Shown here: one piece after another, positions 18,109-27,347 of the stretch | Numbering within the stretch: position 1 is the first letter of the stretch | Layout of the letters: every line of letters starts with the position of its first letter | DNA from: CAIODY01 sp046051225 | GTDB lineage: Bacteria > Bacteroidota > Bacteroidia > Chitinophagales > CAIODY01 | Direction: 5' to 3' | NCBI GenBank assembly: GCA_046051225.1 | Contig: JBJOOR010000012.1 | Coordinates: 48,903 to 112,902 of the forward strand | DNA: 64,000 nt | Notes under the pieces: generated by a model | The model's input: only the letters and a program-made list of their open reading frames with translations | Told to the model about the DNA's origin: nothing | Database searches by the model: none | Made by a program: the position numbers and the translations under genes

Positions 18109-20289
18109 ATGACCACTACACCCGAAATAAACAACGAATTTAAATTAGCTGCCGAATACGTTTTACAAACTTCAAAAAATATTTTTTTAACAGGAAAAGC
18201 AGGTACAGGTAAAACCACATTCTTAAAATATATTCAAAATCAAACTCGTAAAAATACTGTGGTGGTAGCGCCTACTGGTGTTGCAGCAATCAACGCAGGT
18301 GGTGTTACGATGCATTCATTTTTTCAATTGCCATTTATTCCGTTTGTACCACAAGCTGGTGGCGGTTTTCAGGTAAATGATTTTGTAGATAGAAATACTT
18401 TATTCAATACAGTAAAATTTAATAAAAATAAAATTGAACTTTTTCGTGAGTTAGAATTATTAGTAATTGATGAAGTAAGTATGCTACGAAGTGATTTATT
18501 AGATTGTATTGATACCGTACTCCGACACTTTAGAAGGCAATGGGATAAGCCATTTGGCGGTGTTCAGGTTTTGTTTATTGGCGATATGTATCAGCTGCCA
18601 CCAATTGTAAGAGAGTGGGATTTTTTAAAACAATTTTACGAAACACCATTTTTTTTTAGTGCTAAAGTGTTAGAAGAAAACCAACCTTTATACATCGAGC
18701 TAAAGAAAATTTATCGCCAAAACGAACAAGTATTTATTGATATTTTAAATCGCCTTCGCAATAATCAATTAGATAAAAATGATTACGAAATATTGCATCA
18801 ACAATACAATCCTTATGATGTAAACAATCTTGAAAATTATATTACACTTACTACTCACAATTGGAAAGCTGATAAAAAAAACGAATTAGAATTAAATAAA
18901 TTAGAAGGCGAACGATTTCATTTTAGAGCAAAAATTGCCGAAGATTTTCCCGAAAATGCATATCCTGTTGAAGAAAATTTATATTTGAAAACAGGCGCCC
19001 AAGTAATGTTTATTAAAAACGATAGTAGCCTTGAAAAGCGCTATTTTAATGGAAAATTGGCTACCGTAGTAAAAATAAAAGATGAAGAAATTACAATAAA
19101 ATTTCATGATTCGAATATTGAAATGGTAGTTGAACATGAAACGTGGCGCAATGTGAAATACAATTTGAATAAGGAAACCAATAAAATAAGCGAAGAAGAA
19201 ATCGGTAGTTTTTCGCATTATCCAATTCGATTAGCTTGGGCAATTACTATTCATAAAAGTCAAGGTTTAACTTTTGAAAAAGCTATTATTGATGCTGGCG
19301 ATGCATTTGCACCAGGGCAAGTGTATGTGGCATTAAGCCGATGCACTACCTTAAAAGGTGTGGTATTGCTTTCAAAAATAACTTCATCATCGGTTAAAAC
19401 AGATGAACGAATTATTGAATTTGCTAATCGTGAAAATACGATAGACGAACTAACTTCAAATTTAGAAAATGAAAAGAAAGAATACTCGAAAACCTTATTG
19501 GTAAAGGCTTTTAATTGGGCAAAAATGGTAAGCATTACCGAAGATTTTTTAGACGCTACCGAACTTAGGCAAATACCAGATAAAGAGGAAACACAATTGA
19601 TGGCTAAAACTATGATTGAAAAAGCCCGAGAGCAACAGCAAGTGGCTGATAAATTTATACCTCGATTACAATTTATTTTAAATAATATTCATTTGCCCGA
19701 AAAAGAAAATGAATTAAATGATTTGGTATCACGGGCTGTACCTTACTTCTGTTCGGCATTACAAGATGATTTATTAAAACCATTTAGAAAATATATTGCT
19801 TCATTAAAGGGTAAAAAAAATGTAAAAGCATATACCAAAGAATGTGTTGAAATAGAATTAATGATGTATCATCAATTGCAATTGGTAGAAAAATTATCAT
19901 TTGGCGATACCGTTTTTTATACAGGAAATTCGTTTAGCGGTGCAATTGAAAAAACAGATTTAAAACAAATTGCGAAGAAAGCAGAAAAAGGAGATTCGCA
20001 TAAATATTCGTTTGAATTATACAAAGAAGGAAAAACGATTGACGAAATTAGTGTGCAACGTGGCATGGCAAAAACCACTATTGAAAGCCATTTGGCAACT
20101 TATGTAGCAACTGGTAAAATTGATATTCATCAACTAGTAGATGCCGAAAAAATAAGAATAATTGAAGCTGCCGTAGCAGAAATGGGCGATGAAAAACTTA
20201 CACCTTTAAAACAAAAACTAGGCGATGATTTTGGTTTTGGTGAAATAAGATTGACAATTAGTTATATGAAATGGAAACATAATAATTAA
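18109..20289 (+). CDS. PIF1-like helicase with C-terminal HTH region
   Basis: This 726-residue protein is an SF1B (PIF1/RecD-like) DNA helicase. Walker A is LTGKAGTGKTTFLKYI at about residues 26-41, Walker B is LVIDEVSML, and motif III is VLFIGDMYQLPP. The helicase VI-type motif is AITIHKSQGLTFEKAIID, followed by VYVALSRCTTLKGV. After about residue 470 a second part has a predicted helix-turn-helix (FELYKEGKTIDEISVQRGMA) of the type fused to Bacteroidota PIF1 helicases. It closes the asparaginase-to-permease operon and is followed by a bidirectional terminator. A role in replication or repair is inferred from the family. Confidence 0.9.
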   Translation: MTTTPEINNEFKLAAEYVLQTSKNIFLTGKAGTGKTTFLKYIQNQTRKNTVVVAPTGVAAINAGGVTMHSFFQLPFIPFVPQAGGGFQVNDFVDRNTLFNTVKFNKNKIELFRELELLVIDEVSMLRSDLLDCIDTVLRHFRRQWDKPFGGVQVLFIGDMYQLPPIVREWDFLKQFYETPFFFSAKVLEENQPLYIELKKIYRQNEQVFIDILNRLRNNQLDKNDYEILHQQYNPYDVNNLENYITLTTHNWKADKKNELELNKLEGERFHFRAKIAEDFPENAYPVEENLYLKTGAQVMFIKNDSSLEKRYFNGKLATVVKIKDEEITIKFHDSNIEMVVEHETWRNVKYNLNKETNKISEEEIGSFSHYPIRLAWAITIHKSQGLTFEKAIIDAGDAFAPGQVYVALSRCTTLKGVVLLSKITSSSVKTDERIIEFANRENTIDELTSNLENEKKEYSKTLLVKAFNWAKMVSITEDFLDATELRQIPDKEETQLMAKTMIEKAREQQQVADKFIPRLQFILNNIHLPEKENELNDLVSRAVPYFCSALQDDLLKPFRKYIASLKGKKNVKAYTKECVEIELMMYHQLQLVEKLSFGDTVFYTGNSFSGAIEKTDLKQIAKKAEKGDSHKYSFELYKEGKTIDEISVQRGMAKTTIESHLATYVATGKIDIHQLVDAEKIRIIEAAVAEMGDEKLTPLKQKLGDDFGFGEIRLTISYMKWKHNN

Positions 20290-20311
20290 GAGTTCCACAA
20301 CCATATTAAAT

Positions 20312-20348
20312 AAAAAAGCCTTTCAGCGATTTACTGAAAGGCTTTTTT
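20312..20348 (+). terminator. Bidirectional terminator between helicase and peroxiredoxin
   Basis: Stem GCCTTTCAG/CTGAAAGGC with A6 and T6 on the two sides sits between two convergent genes. Confidence 0.9.
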
Positions 20349-20362
20349 GTTTAATAATAAAA

Positions 20363-20995
20363 TTAATGTTTGGCTAAATAATCAGCTACTCCAGCATGTG
20401 TATCTTTTAAGCCATCTTTACCCGATACCCAATTAGCAGGACAAACCTCACCATTTTCTTCAAAGAAAATTAATGCATCCAACATGCGCAAAGTATCATC
20501 CACATTACGTCCTAAGGGAAGATTATTTACTAATTGATGTTGAACGATACCTTCTTTATCAATTAAAAATAAACCACGATAAGCAATCAATTCGCCATTG
20601 GCAGCTAAATTGTTGTTATCATCTACAAAAAAATCGCCAGCCAACACATCATAATTAGATGAAATTGTTTTGTTGGTATCGGCAACTATTGGGTATGTAA
20701 CACCTTTAATGCCGCCCTGTGCTTTGGTCATTTGCAACCATCCCCAATGTGATTGTTCTGTATCGGTGCTGCAAGCAACAACTGCACAATTGCGTTTTTC
20801 AAATTCGCTTAATTTTTCTTGAAATGCATGCAACTCGGTAGGGCAAACAAATGTGAAATCTTTTGGATAGAAAAAGAAAACAACATTTTTATTTCCTACA
20901 TATTGTTGTAATGAAAAATCATCAATTATTTCATTACCATTAACTACTGCTTTTGCCTTAAATGATGGCGCTTTTCGACCTACTAATACTGACAT
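20363..20995 (-). CDS. 2-Cys peroxiredoxin (AhpC/Prx1 type)
   Basis: The 210-residue thiol peroxidase reduces hydrogen peroxide and organic peroxides. The peroxidatic Cys51 lies in FYPKDFTFVCPTEL, and the resolving Cys lies in NGEVCPANWV near residue 170, so this is a typical 2-Cys enzyme. The GG/YF-type C-terminal tail that makes some Prx sensitive to overoxidation is not seen: the end is AGVADYLAKH. A -7 box TACATTTG lies about 45 nt upstream. A reductase partner (AhpF or thioredoxin system) is not in this window. Confidence 0.92.
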   Translation of the reverse strand: MSVLVGRKAPSFKAKAVVNGNEIIDDFSLQQYVGNKNVVFFFYPKDFTFVCPTELHAFQEKLSEFEKRNCAVVACSTDTEQSHWGWLQMTKAQGGIKGVTYPIVADTNKTISSNYDVLAGDFFVDDNNNLAANGELIAYRGLFLIDKEGIVQHQLVNNLPLGRNVDDTLRMLDALIFFEENGEVCPANWVSGKDGLKDTHAGVADYLAKH

Positions 20996-21036
20996 ATTTA
21001 ATTTTATTTTTTTATATTGTTTTAGAAATTGAATTG

Positions 21037-21044
21037 CAAATGTA
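21037..21044 (-). promoter_or_regulatory. -7 box TACATTTG of the peroxiredoxin gene
   Basis: The minus strand reads TACATTTG, a perfect -7 box, 42 nt before the ATG. No clear -33 TTG. Confidence 0.4.
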
Positions 21045-21126
21045 AATTGAAAAAATCTTAAAATTTATGATTTATATTTTGTTAAAGATTAAGATAAACT
21101 AACAACAAAAAATAAATTTTGTTTTC

Positions 21127-21158
21127 TTGCAACCAATATTTTAATATTTGCATCTTTG
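21127..21158 (+). promoter_or_regulatory. Probable promoter of the 350-aa lipoprotein
   Basis: TTG at 21127 and CATCTTTG at 21151-21158 (one mismatch to TAnnTTTG) are 21 nt apart. The leader would be about 40 nt. Confidence 0.4.
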
Positions 21159-21202
21159 ATGCATACTTTAAAGTTTTATTTTAATATCTTTTAGTTAATA
21201 CA

Positions 21203-22255
21203 ATGAAACAACATTTTTTATTTAGCATTTGTTTTTTAGCTTCTATTATTTTTTTAAATAGCTGTCGCAATGATTTTGATATTGCTGCGCAATGGAAGGA
21301 AATACCTGTGGTATATGGCTTATTAGATGCCGATAGCAGTGTACAATATATTAAAGTTGAAAAAGCATTTTTAGATAAATCTATTGGTGCTTATGATATG
21401 GCTTCAAAAATTGATTCAATTTATTATTTACAAAAATTAAAAGTAAAATTGTTTGCAACTGATCCTTCTACTAATTCGAAAATTATTGGCGAAGATTACA
21501 CTTGCACATTGGTAGATGGCGATAGTATTGGATTAAAAAAAGATAACGGAACTTTTGCAAGTTCGCCAAATTATTTTTTCAGATTAAAACATAAATTAGA
21601 TGCAAAATATAATTACAATTTAGAAATTACTAAGCCAGATGGAAGCATTGTAGCTACTGCTGTTACTAATGTTTTGGGTAAAGTGGTTTTTTCGCAATCT
21701 TATACCACATCTAGCACAGGATTTAATTTTTACGTAAAAAATATACAAACTCCCAACAAAATTGTTTTTTTAATGACTCCAGATGCAAATGCTGTGTCAT
21801 GCGATTTAGTAATCAGAACTTATTATAAAGAAGTACCCATTAATTCAACCGATACAACTTTTCATTATGCTGATTGGAATGTATTATCCAATGTTACTTA
21901 TGTAAATGGCAAAGCGCTTAATGATGCACCATCATTTATTGGCACGGGTTATTATTTGAATTTAAAAAATGAATTAAGAGATAAACCGAAAAATGTGAAA
22001 CGCTTTTTTAATCGATTAGATTTTATTGCTTTTTCGGGCAATCAGATATTTGAAGATTATAGAAATGTAATTAATGCTCAATCGGGTTTTACGTCGGGCA
22101 ATTCGCAACCTGTATATACCAATATTATAGGTGGTGGATTAGGATTATTTGCTAGCCGCAATACCACTACACTTAAAGATGTATTGCTTTCAGCTACATC
22201 TTTAGATTCAATAAAAAAAGGAAGGTATACTTACGATTTAGGATTTGATAATTAA
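21203..22255 (+). CDS. DUF4249-like outer-surface lipoprotein
   Basis: The 350-residue product has a lipoprotein signal with Cys at about residue 21 (FLNSC). The body is beta-rich and carries motifs of DUF4249-type proteins: an early IPVVYGLLDADSSVQYIKVEKAF and a late YTNIIGGGLGLFASRN. Family proteins are lipoproteins often near TonB-linked genes, although none is adjacent here. It has its own promoter and a hairpin terminator, so it is probably monocistronic. The DUF4249 assignment is by motif only and I am moderately sure. Function is unknown. Confidence 0.65.
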   Translation: MKQHFLFSICFLASIIFLNSCRNDFDIAAQWKEIPVVYGLLDADSSVQYIKVEKAFLDKSIGAYDMASKIDSIYYLQKLKVKLFATDPSTNSKIIGEDYTCTLVDGDSIGLKKDNGTFASSPNYFFRLKHKLDAKYNYNLEITKPDGSIVATAVTNVLGKVVFSQSYTTSSTGFNFYVKNIQTPNKIVFLMTPDANAVSCDLVIRTYYKEVPINSTDTTFHYADWNVLSNVTYVNGKALNDAPSFIGTGYYLNLKNELRDKPKNVKRFFNRLDFIAFSGNQIFEDYRNVINAQSGFTSGNSQPVYTNIIGGGLGLFASRNTTTLKDVLLSATSLDSIKKGRYTYDLGFDN

Positions 22256-22338
22256 TTTTTTAAAAAAAGATTTGAAATAATAATTGAAAAATTTAATCAA
22301 TCATTATAAGGCATAAAAAAATTTTTTGTTATCCATTG

Positions 22339-22369
22339 AAAAGCGAACATTAAATAGTTCGCTTTTTTT
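22339..22369 (+). terminator. Rho-independent terminator
   Basis: Stem AAAAGCGAAC/GTTCGCTTTT with T7 follows the lipoprotein gene by about 80 bp. Confidence 0.75.
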
Positions 22370-22386
22370 ATCTCATTAATTTCATT

Positions 22387-22415
22387 TTGCTAACTGCTTT
22401 TTACATCTATATTTG
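22387..22415 (+). promoter_or_regulatory. Bacteroidota promoter of rpoN
   Basis: TTG at 22387, an 18-nt spacer and TATATTTG at 22408-22415 form a perfect consensus. The predicted leader before the ATG at 22433 is only about 10 nt. Confidence 0.75.
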
Positions 22416-22432
22416 TAGAAATACATACGCTT

Positions 22433-23929
22433 ATGTTATCTCAAAATCAATCATTGAAACAATTGCAAAAAATGTCGCCTCAACAAATTTTGTTGATGAA
22501 ACTTTTGCAAGTACCTACAGCCCAATTAGAAGATAGAATAAAAGAAGAACTTGAATTAAATCCAGCATTGGAAGACCCCAAAACAACCGCCGATGAAGAC
22601 ATTTATGAAACTAAAAGCGTAGAGGATGAATTAAGAAATGATGAATTAGAAAAAAATAAAAACGAAGAAGAAATTACATCATCTGAAGATTTGAATATGG
22701 AAGAATATTTAAGCGATGATAATTTAGATACACCTGATTATAAAACAAAAGGAGATGATTATAGCGATGACGATGATGATAACAAAACTATACCACATGC
22801 AGTAACTAAAAGCTTTCATGAGCATTTAGAGCAACAATTGGGGTTATTAGAATTAGATGATCATAAATTTTTAGTTGCCGATTATATTATTGGTAGCATT
22901 GATGATGATGGATATTTACGTCGCCCATTGGATGCGATGATTGATGATTTAGCATTTTCGCAAAATGTGTACACTACTTTAGAAGAATTAAATAATTTGT
23001 TATACAACATTCAGCAATTTGACCCACCTGGTATTGCTGCCCGAAACTTACAGGAATGCTTATTAATTCAGCTTCGCAAAAAAGAACATCAAACACCTTA
23101 TGTAAAATTAGCCATCAAAATAATAGAAAATAATTTTGATGAATTTACCAAAAAACATTACGACAAATTGTGTAAAGAATATGATATTGATGACGAGTTA
23201 TTGAAAATAGTATTAGAACAAATTACACACTTAAACCCCAAGCCAGGAAGCGGTTATAACGAAAATAGCAAGATGGATTATTATGTAATACCTGATTTTA
23301 TTTTAACTAATAACGATGGGGAACTTACACTTACACTTAATTCAAGAAATGCTCCCGAATTAAAAATTTCAAATCACTTTAAAGAAATGATAAGAGATTT
23401 CGAAAAAAGTGAAAAAAAAGATAAGCAACAACGAGACGCTATTTTATTTGTGAAACAAAAATTAGATTCAGCTAAATGGTTTATTGATTCTATAAAGCAA
23501 AGGCAACATACCATGATGTTGGTAATGAGAACATTATTGAAAATACAATACAATTATTTTTTAACAGGTGATGAATCGGATTTAAAACCTATGATTTTAA
23601 AAGATATTGCCGAACCTACAAACCTTGATATATCAACAGTTTCAAGGGTTGCCAATAGCAAATATATACAAACCGAATTTGGCACATTATCACTAAAATC
23701 TTTTTTTAGCGAATCGATGAGTACAGATAGTGGAGAAGAAGTATCGAACAAAGAAATCAAAAAAATATTAAGTGAATTAATTGCGATTGAAAGCAAAAAG
23801 AAACCTTGGAGCGATATTTATTTGATGGAAGAATTAAATAAAAAAGGCTATAATATTGCCCGTAGAACAGTAGCAAAATACCGTGATATGTTGGATATAC
23901 CAGTAGCAAGATTGAGAAAGGAATTATAA
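22433..23929 (+). CDS. rpoN: RNA polymerase sigma-54 factor
   Basis: RpoN directs RNA polymerase to -24/-12 promoters that need an AAA+ activator. The 498-residue protein starts with the glutamine-rich activator-interacting region I (QSLKQLQKMSPQQILLMKLLQ). A very acidic region II spans about residues 50-120. The core-binding domain and HTH follow (TNLDISTVSRVANSKYIQ). The C-terminal RpoN box is ARRTVAKYRDMLDIP near residue 475. It is read from a perfect sigma-ABfr-type promoter and followed by gpmI after 16 bp. All expected regions are present. No sigma-54 activator gene is in the window. Confidence 0.95.
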   Translation: MLSQNQSLKQLQKMSPQQILLMKLLQVPTAQLEDRIKEELELNPALEDPKTTADEDIYETKSVEDELRNDELEKNKNEEEITSSEDLNMEEYLSDDNLDTPDYKTKGDDYSDDDDDNKTIPHAVTKSFHEHLEQQLGLLELDDHKFLVADYIIGSIDDDGYLRRPLDAMIDDLAFSQNVYTTLEELNNLLYNIQQFDPPGIAARNLQECLLIQLRKKEHQTPYVKLAIKIIENNFDEFTKKHYDKLCKEYDIDDELLKIVLEQITHLNPKPGSGYNENSKMDYYVIPDFILTNNDGELTLTLNSRNAPELKISNHFKEMIRDFEKSEKKDKQQRDAILFVKQKLDSAKWFIDSIKQRQHTMMLVMRTLLKIQYNYFLTGDESDLKPMILKDIAEPTNLDISTVSRVANSKYIQTEFGTLSLKSFFSESMSTDSGEEVSNKEIKKILSELIAIESKKKPWSDIYLMEELNKKGYNIARRTVAKYRDMLDIPVARLRKEL

Positions 23930-23945
23930 ATATTTTATAAAAAAA

Positions 23946-25556
23946 ATGAACAACACTACACAACATAAAGTTATTTTAATCATCATGGATGGCTGGGCAA
24001 AAGGCTTGGGTGATAGCACCGATGCAGTTTCGCAGGCGAATCCAACTTTTGTAAATAATTTATACAAGCAATATCCTAACAGCGAATTGATTACCCACAG
24101 CGAATGGGTGGGCTTGCCTGACGGACAAATGGGCAACAGCGAAGTGGGGCATTTGAACATTGGCGCAGGTAGAATTATTTATCAAGATTTGTTGAAAATT
24201 GACATTGCAGTTCGTGAAAAAAAATTAGAAGAAAACAAAGCATTGCTTGATGCTATCAATCATGCGAAGCAAAATAATTGTACGTTGCATTTGATGGGTT
24301 TGGTGAGTGAAGGTGGAGTGCATAGTTCGATGAACCATCTGAAAGCCTTGTGCAACATAGTTTCTACACATGAGGTAAAAAATGTTTGCATTCATGCTTT
24401 TACCGATGGTAGAGATACTGACCCGAAAAGTGGTAAAAATTATTTAGCTGATTTAGAAAAATTTATTGAAGAAAATAATTCGATTGAAAAAATCACTAAC
24501 CCCTCTCCACTTGGAGAGGGAACAAAGGGTGAGGCAGAAAAAAAGAAAGATTTTTTCAATCGAAGCAACATCAAAATTGGTAGTATCGTTGGGCGATATT
24601 ATGCGATGGATAGAGATAAACGTTGGGAACGTGTAAAGCAAGCGTATGATTTGTTAGTAAATGGCATTGGCGCAGAATCCGCTTCGGTGGCTGATGCTAT
24701 CACTTCATCTTATAATAATAATGTTACTGATGAATTTATTTTGCCTGTAAAAATTGAAAATAATTTTTCAGCCATAAAAGAAAATGATGCCGTGATTTGT
24801 TTCAATTTCAGAACGGATAGATGCCGAGAAATCACACAAGCATTAACACAACAAGATTTTCATGAGCAAAACATGCATACCATGAAATTGCATTACACCA
24901 CCATGACAAGGTATGATGATACTTACAAAAATGTGTATGTCATTTTTGATAATGATAACGTAGAAAGCCCATTGGGTGAAGTATTGGCGAAGCATGGCAA
25001 AAAACAAATTCGCATTGCCGAAACAGAAAAGTATCCGCATGTAACTTTCTTTTTCAATGGTGGCAGAGAAGAACCATTTGTTGGCGAACAACGAATTATG
25101 ATTCCATCACCAAAAGTTGCTACTTATGATTTGCAACCCGAAATGAGTGCTTACCCAATGAAAGATGCAATAGTAGCTGAATTGAAAAAAGGCGAAGTTG
25201 ATTTTGTGTGTTTGAATTTTGCCAATGCAGATATGGTAGGGCATACAGGCGATTTTAATGCTGTGATGAAAGCTGTGAAAACAGTAGATGAATGTGTGAA
25301 AGATGTAGTTACAGTTGCGTTAGAAAATGGCTACACCATTTTATTAACTGCCGACCATGGTAATGCTGATTACATGATAAACCCTGATGGAACGCCGAAT
25401 ACAGCTCATACAAAAAATCCTGTTCCACTTTTTTTTATTGATAAAAATGAAAAGCCCGATTTGAAAAGTGGCAAACTAGCTGATTTAGCACCAACTATTT
25501 TATCGTGGATGGGTATTGAAATACCAAAAGTGATGACAGGCGAAATTTTGATTTAA
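23946..25556 (+). CDS. gpmI: 2,3-bisphosphoglycerate-independent phosphoglycerate mutase
   Basis: GpmI interconverts 3- and 2-phosphoglycerate in glycolysis and needs two Mn ions. The catalytic Ser65 is in QMGNSEVGHLNIGAGR. The metal-binding sites are IIMDGW near the start, ADMVGHTGDF, and TADHGNADYM. The protein is 536 residues, against about 505-515 for relatives. The surplus is a segment of roughly 25-30 residues at about positions 178-206 that includes NPSPLGEGTKGEAEKKK. It sits between the LADLEKFI helix and the conserved KIGSIVGRYYAMDRDKRW. It is encoded by a palindromic element (see the repeat at 24496). The catalytic motifs are intact, so the enzyme is probably active. Cotranscribed with rpoN. 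Confidence 0.95.
   Translation: MNNTTQHKVILIIMDGWAKGLGDSTDAVSQANPTFVNNLYKQYPNSELITHSEWVGLPDGQMGNSEVGHLNIGAGRIIYQDLLKIDIAVREKKLEENKALLDAINHAKQNNCTLHLMGLVSEGGVHSSMNHLKALCNIVSTHEVKNVCIHAFTDGRDTDPKSGKNYLADLEKFIEENNSIEKITNPSPLGEGTKGEAEKKKDFFNRSNIKIGSIVGRYYAMDRDKRWERVKQAYDLLVNGIGAESASVADAITSSYNNNVTDEFILPVKIENNFSAIKENDAVICFNFRTDRCREITQALTQQDFHEQNMHTMKLHYTTMTRYDDTYKNVYVIFDNDNVESPLGEVLAKHGKKQIRIAETEKYPHVTFFFNGGREEPFVGEQRIMIPSPKVATYDLQPEMSAYPMKDAIVAELKKGEVDFVCLNFANADMVGHTGDFNAVMKAVKTVDECVKDVVTVALENGYTILLTADHGNADYMINPDGTPNTAHTKNPVPLFFIDKNEKPDLKSGKLADLAPTILSWMGIEIPKVMTGEILI
24496..24536 (+). repeat. Palindromic element inserted in frame in gpmI
   Basis: The core CCCTCTCCACTTGGAGAGGG (24501-24520) is a perfect 8-bp stem with a 4-nt loop, embedded in a GC-richer block that continues AACAAAGGGTGAGGC. 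It is read as NPSPLGEGTKGEAE and contains no stop. Similar NPSPLGEG-like peptides are known to me as a signature of interspersed repeats in Bacteroidota genomes. Confidence 0.75.
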
Positions 25557-25570
25557 CACCTCAAAATTTC

Positions 25571-27322
25571 TTATTCTTCCATTGGTTCTTCGTAGTATTT
25601 GGTTTCGGCTATTTTTTTATCAATGATGCTGCCTTTAGCACCATTTTGTTTAGCAAGTTTCCAATAATCAACGGCTTTTGTAACATCTTTTAAAAAGAAA
25701 TTTACATCGCCCAAATGCTCCAATATAGTTGCATTTTTATCTGCGCCATTGTTATACGCTTTTTCAATCCATTCTTTAGCTTCAAAATATTTTTTTTGCT
25801 GAAACATTATCCAACCATAAGTATCTTGAAAAGATGAATTACGCTGTTGAATAATATTTGATTTTTTCGAAAGCAACTCTGCTTTCTCTAATTTATCATT
25901 TCTTACTGATAAATAATAAGCATAGTTGTTCATCACAAAAGCATCATCGGGCTTAAGTTCTAAAGCTTTATCATAAGCGCTATCACTAGCATTATTAAAC
26001 TTCATGTTGTGATAAGCATCGCCCAATGATGAATAAAATTGAGCTTGCAAAGCCGTATTATCGCCACACATGGGTATGCCACGTTTCAAACTTTTTACCG
26101 ATTTTTCAAATCGTTTTAATTGTGTATTGGCAAAGCCATTAAAAAAATAACACAAAGCTTGTTCTGGAAAAAGTTGAATTGCCTTGGCTGTATAAATTTC
26201 TAATGAATCATTTTGTTTTAAATCACTCATCATAAAAAATATTTGTTGCCATACACCAAACTCTTTGGTTTCAAACACTAAACTTTTTTTATAATCTGCC
26301 AATGCCTCTTGTGTTTTGTGCATTTGTGCATACACATCACCACGTATTGCATAACCTTTTGCTTCCTTTGGATTTGATTTTACTAATAAATCGGATTGTG
26401 TAAATGCATCAGCCATTTTAGTAGAATCAATAGCAGCTTTTTGAATTAGCAAACCTAACATTCCTATTTTCATTTCGGCTGGCAACTCTTTTGATTCAAT
26501 ACATTTTGATAAAGTTTCATAAAAATGTTGGTAATCATTTTTTCGAAAATAAAATTGAGCCATTGATACATAACCCCTGCCATCGCCTGGGCTAACTTTC
26601 ATCAATCGTTCATAAGTTTGCATTGATTTTTCTGGTTGATTATTGGCTTCATACAATTCTGCCAACATGCCATAATAGCGTATTTCAGCAGGGTTTGAAG
26701 CAATCAATTTTTCTAATTCGGCTGCTGCTAAATCAACTTTGCCCATGCGCAAATACACTTGTTGTTTTTGCAAACTAAGTTCTTCACTACTTCCATTTTT
26801 TACTTCCAATTTATTAAATAGCCTTAATGCTTCATCATTTTTTCCGCCCTTTTGATATAAATAAGCAGCTGTTAAATAATAATCTTCTTCTTCGGGATAT
26901 TGCGAAATCAGTTCTTCGTAAACTGCTGCTGCATCGCTCAATTTATTATTAAAAGCCAATGCTTCGGCATACTGCACTTGGTACCATTTATTTTGTTTAT
27001 CTAGCTTTACGGCAGTTTTTGCAAATAGTAAAGCAGGCTCATATTTTTGTGTTTCGATATAGATTTTTGATAGCTGATAATATGCTGCATCATTGTTAGG
27101 ATTTGTTCTAACACATTCATTAAATTTACTAATGGAAAGTGGCACATCGCCTAGTGTATAAGCTTTTACAGCATCTAAAAATAATTTTTGTTCATCGCTT
27201 GATTTAGCATCTAATTGATTTTCGGTAGCCGAATTTTTTGTAGATGATTGAGCGGATTTATTTGAACCACACGATTGCAGCAAAACAAAAACAACACTAC
27301 ATAACAGAAATATTTTTTTCAT
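25571..27322 (-). CDS. Tetratricopeptide repeat lipoprotein
   Basis: The 583-residue product has a lipoprotein signal (lipobox LQSC at about residue 18) and a low-complexity Ser/Asn linker. At least ten TPR-like units follow across residues 45-570, for example NNDAAYYQLSKIYIETQKYEPALLFAKTAVKL and PDDAFVMNNYAYYLSVRNDKLEKAELLSKK. TPR lipoproteins usually act as scaffolds in the periplasm or on the outer membrane. It is the last gene of the purL operon, 25 bp after the nucleotidyltransferase, converging on gpmI. No partner is identified. Confidence 0.85.
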   Translation of the reverse strand: MKKIFLLCSVVFVLLQSCGSNKSAQSSTKNSATENQLDAKSSDEQKLFLDAVKAYTLGDVPLSISKFNECVRTNPNNDAAYYQLSKIYIETQKYEPALLFAKTAVKLDKQNKWYQVQYAEALAFNNKLSDAAAVYEELISQYPEEEDYYLTAAYLYQKGGKNDEALRLFNKLEVKNGSSEELSLQKQQVYLRMGKVDLAAAELEKLIASNPAEIRYYGMLAELYEANNQPEKSMQTYERLMKVSPGDGRGYVSMAQFYFRKNDYQHFYETLSKCIESKELPAEMKIGMLGLLIQKAAIDSTKMADAFTQSDLLVKSNPKEAKGYAIRGDVYAQMHKTQEALADYKKSLVFETKEFGVWQQIFFMMSDLKQNDSLEIYTAKAIQLFPEQALCYFFNGFANTQLKRFEKSVKSLKRGIPMCGDNTALQAQFYSSLGDAYHNMKFNNASDSAYDKALELKPDDAFVMNNYAYYLSVRNDKLEKAELLSKKSNIIQQRNSSFQDTYGWIMFQQKKYFEAKEWIEKAYNNGADKNATILEHLGDVNFFLKDVTKAVDYWKLAKQNGAKGSIIDKKIAETKYYEEPMEE

Positions 27323-27347
27323 ATTTTTTTGTAATCAATAAATGAAA

